From: Chamaecyparis obtusa
Taxonomy: Eukaryota > Streptophyta > Pinopsida > Cupressales > Cupressaceae
Direction: 5' to 3'
DNA: 64,000 nucleotides
NCBI GenBank assembly: GCA_027943335.1
Contig: BSBK01001869.1
Coordinates: forward strand, 1,015,001 to 1,079,000
The notes below the pieces were generated by a model. That model saw only the letters and a list, made by a program, of their open reading frames with translations. It did no database searches and was not told the origin of the DNA. Made by a program: the position numbers and the translations under genes. Below are positions 10,717-21,144 of this stretch, piece after piece. Numbering within the stretch: the stretch's first letter is position 1; each line of letters starts with the position of its first letter.

Positions 10717-12240
10717 CCCCTCTACATCCAACATTCCTCCATATGAATCCAATCATACACATTCCCCATCACCTCCTCAATCCATTTTAAATCCTCACAT
10801 CCCAAAGTCAAAGTATTTTTCCCTTCTGTCTATCTTAGGTCCATACATTCCTCCATCCACTAGCTCACAATCTACTTACCCTTTCCCACATGAAAGTTAG
10901 CAAAGGCACACATCTTTGAGAACCATCTACCCATCCAAAAGGCCTCCATACAATTACTATCAACCCATGAATACCAATCCCCTTCCATTAAATTTGGATG
11001 CCAAGCGTAAAATCCATAAGTCAATAAATTCATGTGCAATCAAAGATCAACATGTCATGTCTAATGGACATGTAAAAATAAAGAAAAATATGATCCCAAA
11101 AAAAGAAATATCCAAAAGACCAATAAATAAAAAAGAAAATTCAAAATCTATATGAGTTCCTAAATTCATTATGCAAGCAATTAATTCCAAGGACCCACAA
11201 AATAATGAAAAATTAAAGACCATGTGGATTCCCAAGTAGCTCCTCAAAGAACAATATCCCAAAGAAAAATCAAAATTGGCATCCAAGCTTCTTATTCCAA
11301 ATTATCCCATTAATCTTCACATAAATATCTTTCATATTTCAAATCTATTTTGGGTCCCTATATCCCAAAATTCACTACCTTATATACTCCATTACCTCCT
11401 CCATCCATTTTGGGTCCTTGTGTCCCAAAATCCATGTCCACTACTCTTATCTAAATAGAAAAATCTAAAATCCATTTTCTTTCCATCACTCCACCACCCC
11501 TCAAGGTGTGTGCCAACCATGATCTTTCCAACATTCCCACCCACCCATAAATAATTCTTCCAACACCCCATTCATTATCTGGAACACATACTTTCCATCC
11601 GTCCACCCCCCTTATCCAATCCTATGCATAAAACCTTAGCCTAGTCCATTTTATCACTCATTTCATCCTTGTTTGTCATCACCCTATCAACATCTTTGAG
11701 TATAATTTTAATAGCCATGATAAATTATAGCATGTTCTTTAGGAGCACTATCAAAAGAACAAGATGCTTGAGTTCTTCCTTTGTGTCATTTCCTACATCC
11801 ATTAACTTCTAAAAATGTCAAAAATAGAAAAAAATTTAAAAATGGTTACCTTGGTGAAAACCTAGAAAACAAGCACTTTGTATGACAAAAAAATATAAAT
11901 CAAAGAAAATAAATCATCCTATGGTGAAAACCATTTTTTGTGGCACCTTAGGCAAGTACCATGATGAAAACCTGGCAAACAGGCATCATGTGTAATTCAT
12001 TACCCTCTAACTTGGGGGAAAGTTTCATTCATGCAATCCTACCTATCACATACTTCGTAATCCTATATCCATCCATATCCCCTTTTTCCATCTTTTATCT
12101 TGACAAGGCTTCATGCATCCTCACTGCTTTACTTTATCCATACCATATAATACAAGTCCTTTGTCTCATCCATCCCTTACTTTTGTCATCCATTATCATG
12201 TTTCCTATTTCCTAATCCCAAATCCTTTTTGTGGTCTTGA
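10717..12240. other. Decayed C/T-rich region, possible old element remnant
   Basis: No intact gene. Short open pieces (10916-11155, 11276-11458) contain repeated Trp-(Val/Ile)-Pro-Lys-like tetrapeptides, such as KTMWIPK near 11215, which recall the spacer of Copia polyproteins, but I see no catalytic domain. Two 25-bp near-identical hairpins lie at 11347-11371 and 11407-11431. Confidence 0.3.
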
Positions 12241-12589
12241 TCAAAATTAAGAACATAAAAATGAAGAACATATTTTCAAAAACCTCTTGACATGTCCTTT
12301 TCCATAGACCACATGTCATTCAAATATGTCAATGCATTGCCTACATAGCCACATATAAAGTCCCTTAGCTTGGGAAAATATGTTACCCAATTGTGAGATA
12401 GTCCTTGCATACAAATCAAATATGATTCCATAATAAGCTACCCCCATCTGTCACCTATTCATTACCATCCCATCAGCTCATTCATCAATTCCTAATATTC
12501 CATGTCTTACTAGACACTGGGACAAATAAATACAATCATGTTTGAGAATAACTCTTGACATATTCCTTTCACCTCATTCAATGATTTTA

Positions 12590-12835
12590 AAAAACATTTG
12601 AAAAATCTAAAAATTAGAAAAAGTCCTTCAAAAAATAATAAAAACACTGAAAAAAAGTCTTTGAAAAACAACAAAAACATCAAAAAATCATTCTGAAAAA
12701 CACCAAAAATATTGCGAAAATTCCTTAAAAAATACCAAAAGCATCAAGAAAACATCAAACCAACAAAAACATTGCAAAAGACCTTTGAAAAGTCCAAAAA
12801 TGTCAAAAAAACATAAAAATAGTCATCTAGGGTGA
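12590..12835. repeat. A-rich degenerate tandem repeat
   Basis: About 250 bp of diverged units of the type AAAAACACCAAAAACATC alternating with TCCTTGAAAAA, roughly 30-45 bp apart. No coding potential. Confidence 0.5.
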
Positions 12836-14285
12836 CCATGTTTGGGGTGTCTATGATAAGTCATGCATACCTTATCTCCATACATACAAACTCTATGATG
12901 GACCAAGAACATTAGCAAAAATTTCTAATAAAAATGTCGAAGACAACCAAACAAATAAATAAAATAAGAAAATCCTGCAATAAATCTCCTTTGTACATAA
13001 ACCAATTCTTTTGTATTTCAAAAACAAGCACTGAACAATGTCATATAGCAAGTCTAAGCTTCAACAGGACAAAATCAAACTAGTCAATAGGTCCTCAGCT
13101 ACACTGCCCAAACTGTCTTAGCTAGAAAAACTAACAAAACAACATAGTCTTTTATCAAAAATCATGTTGTCTTAGATAGGGGAAGGAACACTCAAAATTA
13201 GATGGAGTAGTCTTAGACAGGCTACCTTATTCTTGAAATCAAATAGCATCATAAAAACATCAAAATTCAATGTCCAAACTATTTTAAAAACATAGACACA
13301 TAATCAGTACGATTGTAACTTGTTGACTTAAGTTAGTCTTATTGTCTCTTGATTTTTGCAAGTCATGTTCTTATGCATCTCTAAGATGTCCACAAGTGAT
13401 TTAAAGATGTTGTGATGGTTCATGACTTATTTTATTTTTCTTTTGTTTGTGGAATGTTTGTCATGAAATCATAAAAGAGCAATCTAAGTAATTGTGATAA
13501 AATCCTTCACATCCATATACAGATATCCAATTGCAAAAAATACAATGGATACTTCAATTGTGATATGTCACACATACCTCGACTTTGAATACTTGACCTA
13601 GATAGATTGGCCCATATTTATTGTATGTTCAACATGCTTGTTTTAAATGCAAGAGGATAATCATACCTAGATCATTCATATCTTGGTAGGATGGTATCTT
13701 TTTTTCTATAATAAAGAAAGGGTCAATGATGAAAAATAAATTTCTCAATTCAGTTGGACTTCAAATGTGGTTATAGAATTTGAAAAGGTTTCAATCAGGA
13801 TTCATTCTCATTTTCTATCATCTCCTAACACTCTATTAGTTAAATCAATCAGTCAATCATTCCATCATCATTTGTCTTATACAAGATGTATATTTCCTGA
13901 AACCGGATGTTGTTGCTAGTCTTATATAGTATAGGTCCTTTCTAAAACCATCCATGATTCTTATCAACATTATCTATATCCAAGATCAATCAAATAGTCA
14001 TCATCTACTAGCATTCTTTACTTCTTACTAACTATTCTTCTATTTCATTATTTCATCTAACATTCATCATCTTCTTTTAAGATATCATTAATGTCTTTAT
14101 TGCATCAACAATCTCTCAAGGGAGCATTATTTACCTCTTCATCATGTTGAATTGTTCATGCTAGGGCATACTGAGGTATTAGTTTTATCAAAATTTCTTT
14201 GAAACAACATCTAAAAAGAATTATATCAAAGAAGGGCAAAATGTAGACAAATGGCCAATTGCTCTAATGCAATGACATTACTAAC
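12836..14285. other. No feature recognised
   Basis: AT-rich sequence without a supported open frame, repeat array or RNA gene on either strand. Confidence 0.3.
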
Positions 14286-14720
14286 ATTCCTCTTTAATTT
14301 ATTTAATAGTCTTTATTATTTAAATAAATTGTGTCTTTCTACCATATTCTAAGATCAAAATCATCATTTCCCTTTAATTTCATAATTATGTGATTTTAAT
14401 TAATTACCTTAATTATTAATTTTCCAATTAAATATTTCATCAATTATTCATCTATAATATAATTAAATAATTAAATATTATTTAATTATACTCTATCTCA
14501 TTATAATTAATTAAATAAAATATATTATTTAACTAATATTCTCTCTTTCTAATTATTACATTTATGTAATAATTAAATCAAATCCCTCTCACAATTAAAT
14601 AAATTATATTTATTTAACTAAACTAATTATTTCTCTCTCATAAATAAATAAGTAATTATTTATTTATAATTCCCACATGTGCAAGTAAATAATTCTTTTA
14701 TTTATTTAATCATGAGTATT
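14286..14720. repeat. Very AT-rich TTAATTAAATAA-rich block, LTR-like
   Basis: Dense runs of ATTAAATAA/TTATTTAA. The same texture occurs inside the LTR of element F (57460-57700) and more mildly in the element C LTRs, and a TATAAATAG occurs downstream near 15128. It may be the U3 of an old Tat-type LTR, but no matching partner was found in the window. Confidence 0.35.
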
Positions 14721-14855
14721 CCTCCAAATCTAACTCATACTAACTCGCAGTTCACTCTTCAATTACAAATCTGATTATTCAATCAAAATTATTAATCCCT
14801 CACTTAGTAATCAATAACAATTCAATCTATTTCAATCTTCTATTCCACCTTATCA

Positions 14856-15080
14856 GTCAATCCTCCAATCAAGGTAGTCAAGCTAAGTTAAACTCCTACT
14901 CATTTTGAGTTAACTTTTTCCCCTCATCAAGTCAATCCTCCAATCAAGGTAGTCAAGTTGAGTTGAACTCCAACTCACTTTGAGTTAACTCTTTCCGCTC
15001 ATCAAGTCAATCCTCCAATTGAGGCATTTGAGTAGAGTTGAACTCCTACTCACTTTGAGTTAACTCTTCCACATCACCAA
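14856..15080. repeat. Tandem repeat, 3 x 75 bp
   Basis: Three head-to-tail units begin at 14856, 14931 and 15006, each starting GTCAATCCTCCAAT and each containing TTTGAGTTAACT. Units 1 and 2 are more alike than either is to unit 3. Confidence 0.88.
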
Positions 15081-16621
15081 TCAACCCATCAATAAAGGAA
15101 TCTTGATTGAAACTCTTAAAAATATTATAAATAGAGAAATAAATATTTGATTTTAAAAACCACAATTGCTTTGAATTATTATACTGGCATGATATTGAAC
15201 ACAATTTTGAGAACCCAACATTTCATGAGAAGGAGAAAAAAAAAGGAGGAATTATGGGTTTATTATGCCTTTATGTTATTTGATGTCAATATCTTGATTT
15301 ATGTATGCAATTATCTTGTTTCCTTTCCTCTTTTGATATTGGTAATACTAATTGCTTTAACAATCTCTTTGTGGTTGAGATACTGATGTTATTGCAAGTT
15401 TTTACACATCCTCATATACCCGATTACAAATATATATGGAAAATAAATATATATGGTGATATATGTGTTGAGAGTTGGATTCATATTTGTGTGAATAAGT
15501 GAATTTTCTACCCTCAAGATTGGTGAAACCCCAAGGAATGAATCGTCCCTTATACCATATCACTTCTATTAGCACTTTGGTTAGCTAGGGTAATCAAGAA
15601 AACTATATTGATGCAAGATATGTGTTTTAAAGTTCAAGTGATATTTTATATTAAATGGAAAATTTTAATTAACTAGACAAGATTGATATATAAAAATATT
15701 TTGACTATTGAAGACAAAAGAGCTAACTATTAAAGGATTAATTGTATTATGCTCTACAAGCTCACTATCTCGGACACTTGTACAAGTCTCATAAGAAAAC
15801 ATATATTTGGGGCATTCATGTGGTTCTCTTTTGTCCTATATGGTAAGTACACATAAACTTAGATAGAAACCCAAAACAAATAACTAATTAACAAAAAAAT
15901 TATATTGATAATATAAAATGAGAAATATGACTATGTAATGAAAATGATAGAAATAAAAGGATGATGGAAGAAATATATTCTTACAACAAAGGATGTTGAT
16001 GAAACTAATGATTTCCTCCACATCCTAATCAAAAACCTACACACAAAGAGAGAAGGAAAAATGTTGGGGGATGATTGGAGACTTGCCTCAATCAAGTCAT
16101 TGCTTTGGTGTTTCCACCTCCATGGCAGCTAGATAGATAGATAATCAGTGATAGACACTAGACAAAAAATAATATAATGAGGATTCTATGATATGCATAA
16201 AAATATGAAATGAAATGTGGTGATGGACTTCCCTTCAAAACAATGAATTTAGAGCTCAATAGAGTGAAGGAAAAGTGACCAAGGTGGCAAAGTTGGTGCA
16301 TTGTGAAGATTGAGAGTGTTGTTTAGAAGTTGTCCCAATATAATAATGAACCCAAAAGAGTATAAGAATGTTGTAGAAGAAAACCAAAGTGTTAATGTAA
16401 GTTGATATTATGTCTAAGAAGCTTGAGAGTGCATGGAAGAAGATCCAATGAATTTAAAAAGTGGGGTTTGAAGCTAGTAGAATGATCCTCAACATTGATG
16501 GGTGATGGTAAGAGATGTTACACTACAAGGGTGGAAATAATAACATCTAAATAGGTTATTGCACATTTTTATATTCTTGAGATGATTGTGTGTCATGTGG
16601 ATATCTTTGCAATGTGCATGT
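15081..16621. other. No gene recognised
   Basis: AT-rich DNA with small open pieces (15147-15386, 15305-15502) that lack recognisable domains and are not supported by repeats or neighbours. Confidence 0.3.
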
Positions 16622-17671
16622 TGTATGCACCCTAAAATGGTTGCCTAGACTTTGGGCCCCCATTCAGCAATTTATCAAATTCCTAAATCAAGATTTTCAA
16701 AAATTAATATTTTTCAATTATATCAATTTCCTTGATCAAATCCTATTTTATCATTTTTTCGATTATTCCTTGGGCTAACCATTTTATCCTAAAGTTTTTA
16801 TCTATTTAAAAGGAATATTTCCTCCCCTTTTAAATAATAAAAAGTTCCACCTTTTCCTCTTATCCTAAGTTGCACAAATAAAGCATTATTCTTATTTTAT
16901 AAAAAGGAAAAAGCATTTTTTGTCTCATGTGGGAACAAAAGTCAACTCTTATTTTCTCATTGGAGGATACTTATGCACATGGATTGCTTTTCTTTGATGC
17001 TCCACCATTGATTAAGTCTTTTTCCTCTTAATCTCCATGGTCCATTCCTTTTTATTTCCTATAAAAAGAGAGCTCTCTTCTTCATTTTCATATATGCAAT
17101 TTTGAATACTAATGTTATGCTACAGGTTTTCTAGGTCATTTGGAGCTCTTTGAAGACATTCTTACATTCAAGCTTTGAAGACATTGTTGTTGCATTTTAT
17201 TTAGTTTGCTTTCATAGTTGCATAATCATGGCATTCTTAGTATAGATTTCCTTTATGCAATAGATTAATCTCACATAGCTTAATTAGGAGGGATTGTAAG
17301 ACTTGTACTTTCCTTTCATAGTCTAGTTTGCACTTTCCTTTCATAGATTAGATTTCTTTTCAAGCATTGCATTGTTATCATTTAGCTTAGCTTGCATCTC
17401 TCATTTCTAGCTTGCATATTCATCTTAATCTAGTTTGCATTTGCATTTCATTTGATTTCTTGGAGATATTGGCACTCTTGCCCTTGTCTTCACTTGAATC
17501 TCTCATTGTGTGGTTGACTAGCAAGGTCATTAGCTTCATAGCTCTAGCTGAGAGCAATTTTACAATCTTGCAACTCCATACATAGAGAGCTATGGATCAA
17601 TTTTTGAGACCTCATTCTTGAGTGTTCTTGATTGTAAGGATTCATAGAAGTGCACTACTTTTGTGTGTACA
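16622..17671 (+). repeat. Left (5') LTR of element C
   Basis: 1,050 bp from TGTATGCACCCTAAAATGG to TTTTGTGTGTACA. The TATA box TATAAAAAG is at 17060-17068. The start is supported by the aligned LTR start of element F at 57320 (TGTAATCACTCAAAAATGG). Confidence 0.85.
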
Positions 17672-17675
17672 TTTC

Positions 17676-17693
17676 TGGTGCCCACCGTGGGGC
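17676..17693 (+). promoter_or_regulatory. Primer-binding site region of element C
   Basis: TGGTGCCCACCGTGGGGC lies four bases after the LTR. It resembles the GGCGCCCACCGTGGGG sequence found at this place in many plant Tat-type gypsy elements. The cognate tRNA is not assigned here. Confidence 0.7.
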
Positions 17694-17802
17694 TTTGAGC
17701 CTCATTCTTTGCAATTTTATCAAGTTTTGTATATTTTCAGTGTCACTTTTTCATCAATTTTGCGCAAACAGGAGAAATGCCGCTTACAACAAATCTGTTC
17801 GC

Positions 17803-18033
17803 ACCTGTGAGCATTATGTTCATGCCTATGAGCATTTTGTTCATGCCTATGAGCATTCTGTTCATGCCTGTGAACATTTTGTTGTCACCTACACACATTC
17901 TGCTTGCGCCTGTGCACATCCTATTGTCGCTTGTGCAGATTTTGTTATCGTCTGTGCACATTCTGCTTACGCCTATGCATATTCTATTGTCGGTTATGCA
18001 CATTTTGTTCTCGCTTGTGCACATTCTGCTATC
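17803..18033 (+). repeat. Tandem repeat, 11 x 21 bp, in the leader of element C
   Basis: Eleven consecutive 21-bp units without indels, with consensus near GCCTGTGCACATTCTGTTCTC. The first starts at 17803 and the last ends at 18033. Because 21 is a multiple of three, several frames on both strands stay open and would read as seven-residue repeats (for example a His-x-Val-His-Ala-Tyr-Glu heptad). It lies in the leader, far upstream of gag. Confidence 0.9.
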
Positions 18034-18733
18034 GCCTGTTCCTGAAAGTGGTTTTTAGCTCTTTTAAATTTTTTTTGAAAATTTCAGCGTTTTCAAATCC
18101 GTGCACTCTGAAAAATTAGCACCCATTTTTGAGAAATTTTCACAAACACTATCAAAAGTTTAAGTGTGATATATCGTTGAAAAGCTCTTTCCGAGCTTGA
18201 TCTAACCATGTTGGGTTCATTTTCAAATTTTTCTATTTGATTAGCTATTTTACTTGTAGATTATCTAAAAAAAAATTTGTTATTTTGCTAACCTTGTGGG
18301 CCTAACAAGTTGTGGCTTGCTTTTGTGTACATGCTTAAAATAAAAACAAGAAAAATCTACTAGACAGTCTAACTGCGTTGCGTAGATTTGAGGTATTTAT
18401 TTGCATCTCTATAACATTTGGATTTTGGATCTAAAAAGAACCTCTCATGTGTTTGGCTTGAATGTTTACTTGATTTCATAGGCACATCTCTTTTATGCTC
18501 TTAATGGTGAATTAAAGAACATAGATTTGTTTTTGCAAGTTTGTGTAAGTGAATGCTTCTTGGTTTCCAATATCAAATATCTCATTGAGTGATTGGGGGC
18601 ATGGATTCATTCTTTGTTTACATAGGGAGTTAAATGCACCACTTTGTGGACTCACTCTATGTCTTCTTAGAAAGTTAAATATTTCATTGATTCAACCCTT
18701 TTTCATTTGTGAGTAGTATTGATAAGCAATTTT

Positions 18734-19262
18734 AGAGTACTTTTGATTGATCTTGTTAGTTAAATTGGGTGTTAGACTCACTTATTTCTAATCGCCCCTC
18801 ATTACCGCCCTTTGGATGCAAGGTCAGCATTCATACATAGGGGAGAGGTCTACTTGAAAAGAGCGTTAAGTGTTCCACAAAGTTTCCCCCTTTTTATGCT
18901 TTCTTGATCTCATTAGTTTTCTAAGGTGTGGACTTGCCTTGAGTTTGTGTGAGGAGTTAAATGTTATACTTTTTTGGACTCACTTCACACTCACTTGAAG
19001 AGTACTTTTGATTGAGCTTGTTAGCTAAATTGGGTGTTGGACTCACTTATTTCTAATCGCCCCTCATTACCACCCTTTGGATGCAAGGTCAACATTCATA
19101 CATAGGGGAGGGGTCTACTTGAAAAGAGCGTTAAGTGTTCCACAAAGTTCTCTCTTTTATGCTTTTTTTTATCTCATTAGTTTTCTAAGGTGTTGACTTG
19201 CTTTGAGTTTGTGTGAAGAGTTAAATGTTCCATTTTTTGGACTCACTTCACATTTATTTGGC
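18734..19262 (+). repeat. Tandem duplication, 2 x ~265 bp, in the leader of element C
   Basis: Copy 1 starts at 18734 and copy 2 at 18999, both with AGAGTACTTTTGATTGA. They share long identical blocks, including TCTAATCGCCCCTCATTACC and AAAAGAGCGTTAAGTGTTCC. Confidence 0.85.
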
Positions 19263-21144
19263 AAGTTAAGTGTTCCACCTTTAGTGCTTTAAATACTTTT
19301 GATAGTGGATTGCTTAGAGCTAATTGGATTTTGGATTGTTATAACCTTGTTGGCCTAACAAGTTGTGGTTGTAGGTGCATTTACTTGAAATATTTTGCTA
19401 AAAGAATGCATGTCAAAGCTTCAAATGCACAAGGGCTACTAATGGTTTTTGCAGGGCTGCCCAAAGCATAAAAATCCAAATCAAGTGCTTGTTTAATTGC
19501 TTTCTATATTGAGTGTGGCATATACTAGTTGTTTCATAGGCACTTAATATCTTATTGTAGGAATTCTTAGGTGGTAGGAGAAGTATGCTCTTCACCCTTG
19601 TGGTGAATCAAAAAATCTTGACCCATCTTTGGATTTTGAAAGCAAGAGGATAATTGAACCTTTGCTTGGTGTGTTTGGGAGAAGGCTTTGAGATAAGGGG
19701 AGTATGCTCTTCACCCTTGTGGTAAGACAAAATTCTTGAATCTCATAAGTTGATCCATTTTTTGTTTAGATCGTTAGAATCCTTTAGTGGGCCTGCTCTT
19801 GAGCAATCAAGAGGAACGACCCAAGTGGGGACAAGCTTGTTGCCAGCTATTCCGACCCACTATAGACTCAAGGCTATCGAAGACACAAAACCTTGGTAGA
19901 TGTAGTGCTTATCTTCACTTGATGTGAGTACTTGTGGGATTGTGACCATAAGGAAAGTGTTGAGCAAGAATGCTTAAGGTACTCTTGAGGCTGCGAGGTC
20001 CCAATCTTTTATGAGGAGTAAGAGGGGTACTACGAATGAAAACCCTTACTAAGAACCATAGATAGAGGCCACCCTATTTTTTTGCTTAGCTTCTTGGTGC
20101 AAGGATTAATCCAAGTGGAATAACCCAGATCACCCCAAGATTACTCACCATATGTGTTCCTTTGGTTGTGTCTTTGGCACTTCCATGACAAAGCCAATAT
20201 CTATTGTGGGCAACCACTTTGTGTGAGGCAAGGGAGCATCAAGTGTGGGCCAAGTTGTTAAGTATTGAGCCTTGACTTTTTAGGATAGATATTGCTTGAA
20301 GTGTCTTCGATTGTGTAATACCAATGTTAATGTTCTTGAACATTCAAACAATCAGTAGTACTCATAGGGTGTTTTTCTATTTTGATATCACATGTGTTTG
20401 TCTTGGCAAGGTTGCTTTTGCCCTTGTTTCAAGTGCTTGAAGACACTTTTGATCCCATACTATTTGCAAACCTGTCATTTTACTGCTGGAAGCCTGTCTT
20501 TACTTGGAACTTCTATTTTAGCCCTCTAGGGGTAGTGTCATTTGATTTACAAAGTCACCCTGGGAAGAATTTTCAAGTTAGAAGATTATTCTTGTTGAGA
20601 AAGTATATCTCTAGAGTTGTTAGTAACATTCTTGAAGAATTCTAGTACTCTTTTTGTCCAAATCATTTCCACTCAAATTCAATTTCAATTATACAATTTA
20701 GGCTAAGTCCATCCTCCTGATTCAAACATGCAAGGATATTGATCCTTTGATTTTAGCACCTCTTTGACAGTGTTGGTAATGCCATTTGCAATTTCTATCT
20801 TTCCATCTCTTTTTGGACATTAGAGAACTTTAATTATCTTAGTTTGGTGTTGACACTTCGAGAGGTCACCTTATCATCAAGACTTATTTTCTTTCATGTC
20901 AGTTACAACAAGGTACCAAGTGAATCAAGGAAAATGACCCTCGGTTGTCTTTAATCAGTTACCCTTAGTTAAGACTCGTCAATAGTGAAAGGGAAAATAA
21001 CCCATTTTCGATCAATCTCCTAAGAGTGAGTCTAAGGTTGGTTTTGACCTAAAGAGTAATCCTAACGGATTGAGTTCCTTTTTAGCATCTTTTTCATCAA
21101 ATATGGACATGAGTTACACCTTCACTAGACAATAAAGAGAAGCA

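Larger units (their letters stand above)
17694..21144 (+). other. Long 5' leader of element C
   Basis: About 3.45 kb between primer site and gag with no supported gene. Besides the two repeat arrays, it has blocks shared with the leader of element F: GGCCTGC...AACGACCCAAGT near 19790-19835 (F: 59415-59460) and a GATCACC...ATTACTCACCATATG block near 20130 (F: 59880-59910). Confidence 0.6.

Noticed and set aside
11276..11458. Hydrophobic 60-codon frame as a membrane peptide
   Set aside because: Made by two copies of a palindromic short repeat and the surrounding C/T-rich DNA.
17801..18034. CRISPR-like array
   Set aside because: The 21-bp units are contiguous without unique spacers, and the context is a eukaryotic retrotransposon leader.
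17650..18119. Frames of 71-131 codons on both strands across the 21-bp array, as a possible Cys/His-repeat protein gene
   Set aside because: Open in several frames at once because the unit is a multiple of three. No start context or second exon; kept only as a repeat finding.
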